From contig NZ_BNAY01000012.1 in assembly GCF_014654365.1 (NCBI RefSeq), positions 199,807 through 263,806 of the forward strand: a DNA stretch of 64,000 nucleotides, written 5' to 3'. The notes under the pieces were generated by a model. That model saw nothing but the letters and a program-made list of their open reading frames with translations, made no database searches and was not told the DNA's origin. The translations under genes and the position numbers were made by a program. Of this stretch, positions 50,970 to 58,021 are shown one piece after another. The DNA is from Amycolatopsis oliviviridis. Lineage in GTDB: Bacteria; Actinomycetota; Actinomycetes; Mycobacteriales; Pseudonocardiaceae. The first letter of the stretch is position 1. Every line of letters begins with the position of its first letter.

Positions 50970-51746
50970 ATGTGGAAAGTGGGGGTGAGTGCTGCCTGGC
51001 GGGCCGCCTATCGGCGATCCGTCCGGTCGGCCTTCGCGACGGTGCCGTTCTACCGCGAGCGCTGGGCACTGGACGGCAGAACGGATCCCGTGCTGGTGCC
51101 CGGTCGCACCGGGACGGACTCCGGTGCGGCGCCGCTGGCCGAGGCGGTGCACAAGATCATCGACCTCGTGCCGCTCGCCGGTGGCACGCGACGGATCGAG
51201 CCGAACCGGGGGCTGGGTCCCGTGCTGCGCAAGGCTCGTTCGGTGACCGGGGACGCCCTGGTCGTCGTGCTCGGGGACGACTGGACACTCCCGCCGACGG
51301 ACCTGCCGCGCGGGGTCCGGTGCTGTCTGGTGGATCCCGAAGCCCCGGTGCCGGGCGTCCTCGCGGAACTGGCCTCGGCGTTGCGCGGCGGCCGTCGCGT
51401 GGTCGCGGTCGGTGACGACAAGCAGCTGGCCGTCTTCGCCGACGTGCTACCCGAAGACCGGGCGTACCGGGTCGAATCCGTACCAAGACGTGAACTGGAC
51501 ACAATGGACAGCGGTCCGTACGGCGTGCTCCATGACCCGGCGCTGGGCTATCTGGGCGCCATCGAGGAGTGCGGCCGCTGGCACCTCGACTGGGCCCGCG
51601 TCTACGCGCGCACCACCCCGGGCGGGCTCGCGTTCACCTTGCTGCGCCAGGATTCCCCGCGGTTCGTGGACGTGCTCCCGGCGGGCGGGGTGCGCGGCGA
51701 GATCGTGCCGTGCCCGCGGCACGGAACCCCGGTCGTGCTCACGTGA
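50970..51746 (+). CDS. Unrecognised protein, first gene of the GNAT array
   Basis: About 258 aa, soluble, no signal peptide. An N-terminal FYRERW motif and the C-terminal YGVLHDPALGYLGAIEECGRWHLDW are reminiscent of LuxE/CapK adenylate-forming enzymes, but the ATP-binding motifs of that family are absent, so I do not assign a function. In-frame starts exist at ATG 50925, ATG 50970 and GTG 50985. None has a strong ribosome-binding site. The stop overlaps the next gene (GTGA), which ties it to the four GNAT paralogues. Confidence 0.6.
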   Translation: MWKVGVSAAWRAAYRRSVRSAFATVPFYRERWALDGRTDPVLVPGRTGTDSGAAPLAEAVHKIIDLVPLAGGTRRIEPNRGLGPVLRKARSVTGDALVVVLGDDWTLPPTDLPRGVRCCLVDPEAPVPGVLAELASALRGGRRVVAVGDDKQLAVFADVLPEDRAYRVESVPRRELDTMDSGPYGVLHDPALGYLGAIEECGRWHLDWARVYARTTPGGLAFTLLRQDSPRFVDVLPAGGVRGEIVPCPRHGTPVVLT

Positions 51747-52780
51747 AGATCGGTTTCCACGATCCCCGCACCGATCCCGTCCCGCCGGGCTGGCCGGAGT
51801 TCTCTGCCCTGGCGCGCCTGCATCCGGTGTGGGACTACGACGTGATGGGACTCGACGCCTGGATCGCGCGGAACCCGCCGGTGCTGGTCACCGTGACCGA
51901 CGACGCCGGGATCGTCGCGGCGTTCTCCGTCCTGGTCTGTCGTCCCCGGGTGCGTTACCGCTTCGCGCCGGCGCCGGGACACCGATTGCTGCGCCCGTTC
52001 TGGGCCGAGGTGTGCCAGCCCTGGCTGAGCGGCTACCCCGGACTGGCGTTCGCGCCGCGGGTCCCGGCCGTCGAACGCTGTCCGCTGATCCGGGACTTCG
52101 AACGGGCGCTGCGCAGACGGCTCGGACCGGGACTGCTCGGCGTGCTGTACCGGGCGCTCGGCGAGGAATTCGCGAAGGACGTCCGAGGGCGGGGCAGGCT
52201 GGTGAAGCACGTGGATTCGGTCGCGGTACTGGACAACCGCTTCGGCTCGGAAGACGAATGGATCGCGTCGCTGACGAAGTCGCGGCGTGGCGGGCTCAGG
52301 CGGCAGCGGCGCAGGTTCGCGGCCGATCCGGGGCTGGTCGTCAAAGGCGGTCCGGGGCGGGAAGATCTGGACAGCGCCGAGATCGCGGCGCTCATCCAGG
52401 CGCATCGCGAACGGCATGGCAGGGTCGCGCTCGACGCCAGGACCATGCCGTCCGCCGCGTTCCTGCACCGGTTCCTCCGGCGGCCGGACGTGCACACGCT
52501 GACCTACACCGGCGTCGACGGCAGGTTGCTCGCGGTGAACACCCTGCTCGACCATCCGGACAGCCTGGTGAAACAGCACTGGGGCACCGTGCCGGTGGAC
52601 GAGGGCGGCAGGCAGGGACTGCTGTTCGACTCCTACATCCACGCGATGAGCTACGCCACGCGGCGTGGCGTCAAGGAACTCACCGCCGGGCGCGGATTGC
52701 CCGAACTCAAGGCCACGCTGGGATTCCGGGCGCGCCCGGTGTATTCCGCCGCCGTGCCGAGACCGGTACTGGGATGGTGA
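51743..52780 (+). CDS. GNAT/BioF2-like (FemAB-related) transferase, paralogue A
   Basis: A 345-aa protein opening DPRTDPVPPGW and containing ALRRRLGPGLLGVLYRAL, LVKQHWGTVPVDEGG and near the C-terminus KELTAGRGLPELKATLGF. The last block matches the 'G.g....K..fG' end of Acetyltransf_6 and FemAB-like GNAT enzymes, which transfer acyl or aminoacyl groups. It overlaps the upstream gene by GTGA and is the first of four tandem copies sharing this architecture. Confidence 0.75.
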   Translation: MKIGFHDPRTDPVPPGWPEFSALARLHPVWDYDVMGLDAWIARNPPVLVTVTDDAGIVAAFSVLVCRPRVRYRFAPAPGHRLLRPFWAEVCQPWLSGYPGLAFAPRVPAVERCPLIRDFERALRRRLGPGLLGVLYRALGEEFAKDVRGRGRLVKHVDSVAVLDNRFGSEDEWIASLTKSRRGGLRRQRRRFAADPGLVVKGGPGREDLDSAEIAALIQAHRERHGRVALDARTMPSAAFLHRFLRRPDVHTLTYTGVDGRLLAVNTLLDHPDSLVKQHWGTVPVDEGGRQGLLFDSYIHAMSYATRRGVKELTAGRGLPELKATLGFRARPVYSAAVPRPVLGW

Positions 52781-53877
52781 CGATGAAGGTGGCGGAGCGG
52801 AGCACCGCGTTCGAGGTCGAGGTGGTCGATCCGAGGAGCGCGGCCGAACCCGCGGGCTGGCGGGAATTCCTGTACCGGGCGAGGTTGCAGCCGGTCTGGG
52901 AGTACGAGATCCTGCGCCGGGAGGCCTGGCTGGCGAAGAACCCGGCGGTCCTCGCGGTGCTCCGCCGAGGCGGGCAGGTCGTCGGCGCGTTCACCGTGAT
53001 GGTGTGCCGGAGCTGGCGGGCGGACGACTTCGCGCCGCTGTCCGTCCTCGGAGGACGGTTCCGTCCGCGCTGGGCCGAGGCCTATCTCTGGCAGCTCAGC
53101 GGCCATCCCGCCGTGGTCCTCGACGAACGACTGGATGAGACCGAGCGGCGGGAAGTGGTCCGCCGCTTCGAACGCGCACTGTGCGCGTACCTCGGGCCTG
53201 GGCTGCTGGGCGTGATCTACCGGGCGATGAACCCCGAACTCCTCCCGGCGCTGGACGGCAGGGGCCGGATGTCCCGGGAGATCGACCCGGTCGCCGTGCT
53301 GCCCAACGACTATTCCACTGTGGACGACTGGGAACGCGCTCTCGGCGACGAGACCCGGAAGACGCTGCGTGACCTGCGAGAGGACGGTGACCTGCGCACC
53401 GAGGCGGCTCCCGCCCGTGAGGACCTGGACTGTCACGAACTCGCCGTCCTGCTCAACGCCCACCGCGCCAGACAGGACGAACGGGCCTGGGCCGGTGGCC
53501 AGCGGTCGCGGTTCGGCGGGCTGCACATGGACACCCGGAGCCCGATCGCACCGTCCTATCTGGACGCGCTCGTGCGCCGCCCGGACGTCTTCACCCGCAC
53601 CTATCGCGACGGATCCGGACGGCTGCTGGGATTCGGCACGCTGTTCGACGTCGTCGGTGAATGCGTGCTGCACCAGTGGGCCGCGCTGCCGGGCGCGCGC
53701 GGCGGCCGGAAGGGACTCTATGTCGACTTCTACGCCAGGGGAGTGGAGCACATGATCACGCGCGGGTGCCGTGAACTGACCGCGGGCCGGGCGATGCTGG
53801 GGAACAAGACCGCGCTCGGCTTCGGCACCAGGTCCCTGGTGTCGGTCGCCGTGCCGAGACCGGTGCTGGGCCGATGA
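52774..53877 (+). CDS. GNAT/BioF2-like transferase, paralogue B
   Basis: A 367-aa copy: DPRSAAEPAGWREFLYRARLQPVW at the start, CVLHQWAALPGARGG in the middle and CRELTAGRAMLGNKTALGF near the end. Starts are possible at ATG 52774 and ATG 52783. The first overlaps paralogue A by 7 bp. This copy is the most divergent of the first three in the middle domain (EERAWAGGQRSRFG-type insertion region). Function as for A: acyl or aminoacyl transfer inferred from family. Confidence 0.73.
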   Translation: MVTMKVAERSTAFEVEVVDPRSAAEPAGWREFLYRARLQPVWEYEILRREAWLAKNPAVLAVLRRGGQVVGAFTVMVCRSWRADDFAPLSVLGGRFRPRWAEAYLWQLSGHPAVVLDERLDETERREVVRRFERALCAYLGPGLLGVIYRAMNPELLPALDGRGRMSREIDPVAVLPNDYSTVDDWERALGDETRKTLRDLREDGDLRTEAAPAREDLDCHELAVLLNAHRARQDERAWAGGQRSRFGGLHMDTRSPIAPSYLDALVRRPDVFTRTYRDGSGRLLGFGTLFDVVGECVLHQWAALPGARGGRKGLYVDFYARGVEHMITRGCRELTAGRAMLGNKTALGFGTRSLVSVAVPRPVLGR

Positions 53878-54917
53878 CCTGGGAAGTGCGGGTGCTCGAC
53901 CCGCGTATCGATCCTGAACCCGAGGGCTGGGCCGCGTTTCTCGCCGCCCAGCAGGCGCCGGTTCCCTGGGACTACCACCTGATCCGGGTGGAGTCACGAT
54001 TTTCGCGCAGCCCCAACGTGCTCACCGTGATCAGCGCCGGGGGCGAGATCGTCGCCGCGGTGCTGGCGATGCTGTGCGCCCCGGTGGCCCCGGAGCGACC
54101 TGGCGCGGTTCGCGGTGTGGCTCGGCTGGGGCCGCGCTGGGTCGAAGTGCAGCACGCGTGGCTTTCCGGTTATCCGCCGTGGTTGTTCGCGGACGGGGTC
54201 GACGCCGCCGACCGGAGGGAGATCATGCGCCGGTTCGAGCGGGCCGTCGGCCGCTTCACCGGGCCGGGCTGCCTCGGCGTCGTCTACCGCACCGTCCCGC
54301 CGGAGTCGCTCGACATGCTGACCGGACGGGGCAGGCCCGTTCGCGACACGATGCCGACGTCGGTGCTGGAGAACCGGTTCGTCGACGTCGAGGGCTGGCT
54401 GGCGTCCCTGCGCCGCAGCAGGCGGCTGAGCCTGCGCGGCCAGTCGAAGAAGATCGCCGCCGACCCGGACGTCGTGGTCCGCACCGAAGCCGCCCGCACC
54501 GACCTCGATGCGCTGGAGCTGGCGACCATGCTGCGGGAGCACCGCGAGCGGATGGGGCCGGTGAAGCTCGACCGGCGCGGTCCGGTCACGGCCGAATACC
54601 TCGGTGAACTCGTGCGCAGGCCGGATGTCATCACCTCGACCTACCACGACGGCGAAGGCAGGCTGCTCGCGTTCACCAACGTGCTCGACCACCCCGTCGC
54701 GCCGCTGCACCAGCATTGGGCCGCGCTCGCCCCGGAGGAGGGACGCCCGAAGCATCTCTACTTCGAGGCGGTGGTCCGGAACGTGCGTCACATGATCGAG
54801 GGCAACCGGAAGTCCCTGTCGATGGGCCGGGGGCTGACCGACCTCAAGGCGACGCTCGGTTTCCAGCCGGTCCCGCTGCTCGGGGTCATCGTGCCGAGAC
54901 CGGTGACGCGATGGTGA
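53874..54917 (+). CDS. GNAT/BioF2-like transferase, paralogue C
   Basis: A 347-aa copy beginning WEVRVLDPRIDPEPEGW, with PLHQHWAALAPEEG and KSLSMGRGLTDLKATLGF at the conserved positions. The ATG overlaps paralogue B by four bases. It ends VPRPV, as A and B do, because all three genes share GTGCCGAGACCGGT near their 3' end. Confidence 0.74.
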   Translation: MTWEVRVLDPRIDPEPEGWAAFLAAQQAPVPWDYHLIRVESRFSRSPNVLTVISAGGEIVAAVLAMLCAPVAPERPGAVRGVARLGPRWVEVQHAWLSGYPPWLFADGVDAADRREIMRRFERAVGRFTGPGCLGVVYRTVPPESLDMLTGRGRPVRDTMPTSVLENRFVDVEGWLASLRRSRRLSLRGQSKKIAADPDVVVRTEAARTDLDALELATMLREHRERMGPVKLDRRGPVTAEYLGELVRRPDVITSTYHDGEGRLLAFTNVLDHPVAPLHQHWAALAPEEGRPKHLYFEAVVRNVRHMIEGNRKSLSMGRGLTDLKATLGFQPVPLLGVIVPRPVTRW

Positions 54918-55933
54918 TCGAGATGCTGGACCCCCGCCGCGACCCGGAGCCCGCGTACTGGAAGTCGTTGCGGGGCAAGGCGGGGCTGCGCGCCGACTGG
55001 AGCTGGGAGGTGCTCACCGCCCAGGCGTGGGCGGCGCGCACCGAACAGCCGGTCACGGTCCTGCTCGAAGACGGCGAACCGCGTGGCGTGGTCAGTTCCG
55101 CGTGGGTCACCGGGCTCACCCGGCGGCACCGGTTCGCCCGCACGGCGGGACGGGGGCGGCTCGGCGGGCTCGACGTCCGCTCCCCGGGCTCGGGAGCGAT
55201 GCCGGGCTGGTGGTTCGACGGTGAGGACGACGACGGCGGCGTCGGCAGGCTGCTGGACACCTTCGTCCCGGCCATGCGCGCGGAACTCGGGTTCGGCCTG
55301 CGCGCGCTGCTGGTGCGCCAGGTCGGCGAGTCTGGAGTGGACAGTGTCCGCGGCGGGCCGAAGATGGTGCGCCGCACGGAGGACGTCGCCGTCCTCGACC
55401 TCACGCCGTTCTCGAGCCGGGACGACTGGATGCACTCGCTGGCCAGGAAGCGCAAACAGAACCTGCGCAAGATCTTCCGCACCTTCGACGCCGATCCGTC
55501 GCTCGGGGTGCGCTTGCGGCCGGGCGCCGAGGCCGATCCGGTCGAGATCGCGGAACTGCTGCGGCACAACGAAACCAAACACCACGATGTGCCGATCGTG
55601 CCGCTACCGGCGTTCGTGGGCTACCTTGGCAGGCTGCTGCGGCAACCGGACGTGCACGTCATCGAATACCGCGAGACCGCCACCGGCCGGGCGGTCGCCG
55701 TCGCGACCCTGCTCGACCATCCGGCGCTGCCGGTCGCCCGGCACTGGGCGGCGCTGCCGCGGGAGCTCGGCGGACGGTCCGATCTGTACTTCCACCTCTA
55801 CGGTGAAATCGTGCGCTGGGCGCTTGAAGCCGGGCGGCCCCAGGTGTTGTTCGGCAAGAAGATGTCCGAGATGAAGGCGTCGCTGGGAGCGAGTCTGGTG
55901 CCGCAGTACGCGGCCGCGGTGGCGCTGCTCTGA
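54911..55933 (+). CDS. GNAT/BioF2-like transferase, paralogue D
   Basis: A 340-aa copy beginning VIEMLDPRRDPEPAYW. It keeps the GNAT core (PVARHWAALPRELGG and QVLFGKKMSEMKASLGA) but has a longer, glycine/aspartate-rich loop (GEDDDGG) and lacks the VPRPV end. The ATG overlaps paralogue C by 7 bp. It closes the operon, 19 bp before the convergent TetR gene. Confidence 0.74.
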   Translation: MVIEMLDPRRDPEPAYWKSLRGKAGLRADWSWEVLTAQAWAARTEQPVTVLLEDGEPRGVVSSAWVTGLTRRHRFARTAGRGRLGGLDVRSPGSGAMPGWWFDGEDDDGGVGRLLDTFVPAMRAELGFGLRALLVRQVGESGVDSVRGGPKMVRRTEDVAVLDLTPFSSRDDWMHSLARKRKQNLRKIFRTFDADPSLGVRLRPGAEADPVEIAELLRHNETKHHDVPIVPLPAFVGYLGRLLRQPDVHVIEYRETATGRAVAVATLLDHPALPVARHWAALPRELGGRSDLYFHLYGEIVRWALEAGRPQVLFGKKMSEMKASLGASLVPQYAAAVALL

Positions 55934-55952
55934 ATCCGCGGGCTCGGGACAC

Positions 55953-56624
55953 TCAGACGCCGGCCGCCAGACCGGTGAGGAACAGGTCGATGGCGAACTC
56001 GAACCGTTCCCGCGCGGTCTCCTCGGTGAAGTGCTCGCCCGCGCCCAGCAGGTTCGGGAACGTGCCGGGCGGGAACGACGTCATGTACTCGACCATCCGC
56101 TTGCCGCGTTCCGCCTGCTCGGCCAGGTCGATGTCGCCGTGCTGCCAGCTGGCGCCTTCGTAGGCGAAAGCCTTGGCGTAGAGCCATAACGCGTCGGCGG
56201 CGTACAGCGCCCGCTTGAGGTCGAGGCCGCCCGCGCGCAGCACCGCGAGCATGGCTTCGGCCTGCTGCAGGGCGTTCGCGCCGACCGGTACGGGGATGGC
56301 CCACGCGATCTTGGCGATCCCCGGGACCGACGTCAGCGCGCGCACGTTCTCCCGCAGGAGGTCCTTCGCCTGTTCGACCCACCGCTCGGGATCGGGTTCG
56401 GGGAACGGACCGAAGGCGAGGACGTGGTCGACCATCAGCTCGTGGAGCTCTTCCTTGTTCGCGACATGGGCGTAGAGCGACGCGGGGCCGGTCTCCAGCG
56501 CCTGGGCCACCCGCCGCATGCTCACCGCCTCCAGCCCCTCCGCGGTGAGGAGGTCCAGTGCCGTCTTCACCACGAGCTCCTGGGACAGCACGGGTTTCTC
56601 GGCGCGACGCCGGGGCCTGCTCAC
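55953..56624 (-). CDS. TetR family regulator (TetR_C-type, tetracycline-repressor-like)
   Basis: A 223-aa regulator. The helix-turn-helix is LSQELVVKTALDLL then SMRRVAQALETGPASLYAHVANKEELHELM, the pattern of the TetR class proper. The GTG at 56624 follows AGGAGG, and a longer frame to 56708 would run through operators. Divergent from the SnoaL-like gene, with three operator-like palindromes between them, so both genes are probably self-controlled. Confidence 0.88.
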   Translation of the reverse strand: MSRPRRRAEKPVLSQELVVKTALDLLTAEGLEAVSMRRVAQALETGPASLYAHVANKEELHELMVDHVLAFGPFPEPDPERWVEQAKDLLRENVRALTSVPGIAKIAWAIPVPVGANALQQAEAMLAVLRAGGLDLKRALYAADALWLYAKAFAYEGASWQHGDIDLAEQAERGKRMVEYMTSFPPGTFPNLLGAGEHFTEETARERFEFAIDLFLTGLAAGV

Positions 56625-56665
56625 TTCGTTCGCCTCCTGGTCCGGGGTTCCGCCGGGAACTCTAC

Positions 56666-56720
56666 TTGACGCGAACGCCGTTCGTCTGTAGAACGGTGTT
56701 CGTAACACGAACGCTGTTCG
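56666..56720 (+). promoter_or_regulatory. Promoter with three tandem TetR operators
   Basis: CGAAC-GCC-GTTCG (56672-56684), GAAC-GGT-GTTC (56691-56701) and CGAAC-GCT-GTTCG (56708-56720) are palindromes of one type with centres exactly 18 bp apart. TTGACG (56666-56671) and TAGAAC (56689-56694), 17 bp apart, give a promoter toward the SnoaL-like gene, with operator 1 in the spacer, operator 2 on the -10 and operator 3 downstream. Confidence 0.75.
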
Positions 56721-56737
56721 TCTAACTGGAGGACACC

Positions 56738-57181
56738 ATGACCGATCGACAGAACGAAGTCCTGGCCGTGCTGGGCAAGCTCGCCGACGCGTGGAACGAC
56801 GGGGACGCGGCCGCCTACGCGTCCCACTTCACCGAAGACGCCGACTACGTGACCTTCTTCGGGATGAACATGCCGGGCCGCGCGCTCATCGAAAGCTCGC
56901 ACCGGTCCTTGCTCGAGGGGCCGATGAAGGGGTCGAAACTGGTGCCGGGCAGCGGTGAGCCCAAGGTGCGGTTCGTCCGGCCGGACGTCGCGATCGTCGT
57001 GTCCGGCGGCGGGTCGTCGCTGTCGGGTGGGGCCAAGCCCGAGCCGGGGCGGGAATCGACGCTGACCTACGTGCTCTTGGAGGAATCCGACGGCTGGCGC
57101 GTCGCGTCCTTCCAGAACACCCGGGTGAGTGATCCGGCGGCGGGCGCCCGGCCGGACGGCGAGAGGCGTACGCTCGGTTAG
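56738..57181 (+). CDS. SnoaL-like (SgcJ/EcaC family) NTF2-fold protein
   Basis: A 147-aa cone-shaped alpha+beta barrel of the NTF2/SnoaL type: ADAWNDGDAAAYASHFTEDADYVTFFGMNMPGR at the start and LTYVLLEESDGWRVASFQNTR at the end. Such proteins are small-molecule isomerases, cyclases or binding proteins in secondary metabolism and stress. GGAGGACACC precedes the ATG. The stop codon lies inside an iron box for the next gene. Confidence 0.83.
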   Translation: MTDRQNEVLAVLGKLADAWNDGDAAAYASHFTEDADYVTFFGMNMPGRALIESSHRSLLEGPMKGSKLVPGSGEPKVRFVRPDVAIVVSGGGSSLSGGAKPEPGRESTLTYVLLEESDGWRVASFQNTRVSDPAAGARPDGERRTLG

Positions 57182-57193
57182 GTTCACCTAACC
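57176..57193. promoter_or_regulatory. IdeR/DtxR-type iron box
   Basis: GGTTAGGT-TC-ACCTAACC is a perfect inverted repeat with 8-bp arms and reproduces the actinobacterial iron-box core TTAGGTTAG..CTAACC. It starts inside the last codons of the SnoaL-like gene and ends 17 bp before the siderophore-interacting gene, the usual place for an iron-dependent repressor site controlling siderophore functions. Confidence 0.8.
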
Positions 57194-57210
57194 CAGGAAA
57201 GGAATCGTGG

Positions 57211-58011
57211 ATGGCCGAGGCGCGGAGAGCGGTATCGGCGACCCGGTTGCGGGTGCTGCGCACCGAGCGGATCACCCCGCACATGGTCCGGATCGTCGCC
57301 GGGGGCGAAGAGATCTCTTCGTTCCGGCCCAACGAATTCACCGACGCCTATGTCAAGGTGCACTTCCGGGTGCCCGGCGTCGACTATCCCGAACCGTTCG
57401 ACCTGGCGCGGGTCCGCGAGGAACTGCCGCGTGAGCAGTGGCCGCGGATGCGCTCCTACACCGTCCGGGCCTTCGACCGGGATCTCGGCGAACTGGTGCT
57501 CGACTTCGTCCACCACGGTGACGAGGGGGTCGCCGGGCCGTGGGCCGCCGCCGCGAAACCCGGCGACGAGCTGCTGATCTCCGGGCCCGGCGGGGCGTAC
57601 GCGCCGGGCGAGGAGGCCGACTGGCATCTGCTCGCCGGCGACGAGAGCGCCCTGCCGGCGATCGCCGCGTCCCTCGAGGCGATGCCGGCGGGCGTTCCCG
57701 TGCACGCGGTCATCCTCGTGGAGGACGCGGCCGAAGAGCAGTCGCTGACCACCAAGGGCGACGCGCACATCACCTGGCTGCACCGGAGCCGGGGCGACGA
57801 CCTCGCGGCCGCCGTCCGCGCGCTGGAGTGGCGCGAAGGTGTCGTGCAGGCGTTCGTCCACGGCGAGGCCGGGTTCGTCCGGGACCTGCGCCGCCACCTG
57901 CTGGACGACCGGGGGATGCGGCGCGACCTGCTGTCGATCTCCGGCTACTGGCGGATCGGGAAGACCGACGAGGCGTGGCGACTGGAGAAACAGGCCGAGC
58001 GGAACGCGTAG
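57211..58011 (+). CDS. Siderophore-interacting protein (ViuB/FAD-linked ferric reductase family)
   Basis: NAD(P)H-dependent ferric-siderophore reductase, 266 aa. RSYTVRAFD is the FAD-binding block, LDFVHHGDEGVAGPWA contacts the flavin phosphate, and LLAGDESALPAIAASLEAMP begins the pyridine-nucleotide domain. HGEAGFVRDLRRHLLDDRGMRRDLLSISGYWRIGKTDE is the C-terminal signature of this family. It releases iron from siderophores in the cytoplasm. An iron box immediately upstream indicates repression when iron is plentiful. AGGAAAGGA precedes the ATG. Confidence 0.93.
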   Translation: MAEARRAVSATRLRVLRTERITPHMVRIVAGGEEISSFRPNEFTDAYVKVHFRVPGVDYPEPFDLARVREELPREQWPRMRSYTVRAFDRDLGELVLDFVHHGDEGVAGPWAAAAKPGDELLISGPGGAYAPGEEADWHLLAGDESALPAIAASLEAMPAGVPVHAVILVEDAAEEQSLTTKGDAHITWLHRSRGDDLAAAVRALEWREGVVQAFVHGEAGFVRDLRRHLLDDRGMRRDLLSISGYWRIGKTDEAWRLEKQAERNA

Positions 58012-58021
58012 CCTCGATCCC

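Noticed and set aside
56672..56720. LexA/SOS boxes or a short CRISPR-like repeat array
   Set aside because: GAAC and GTTC are separated by three bases, not the four of the SOS consensus. The 18-bp spacing is far too short for CRISPR spacers, and no cas genes are present.
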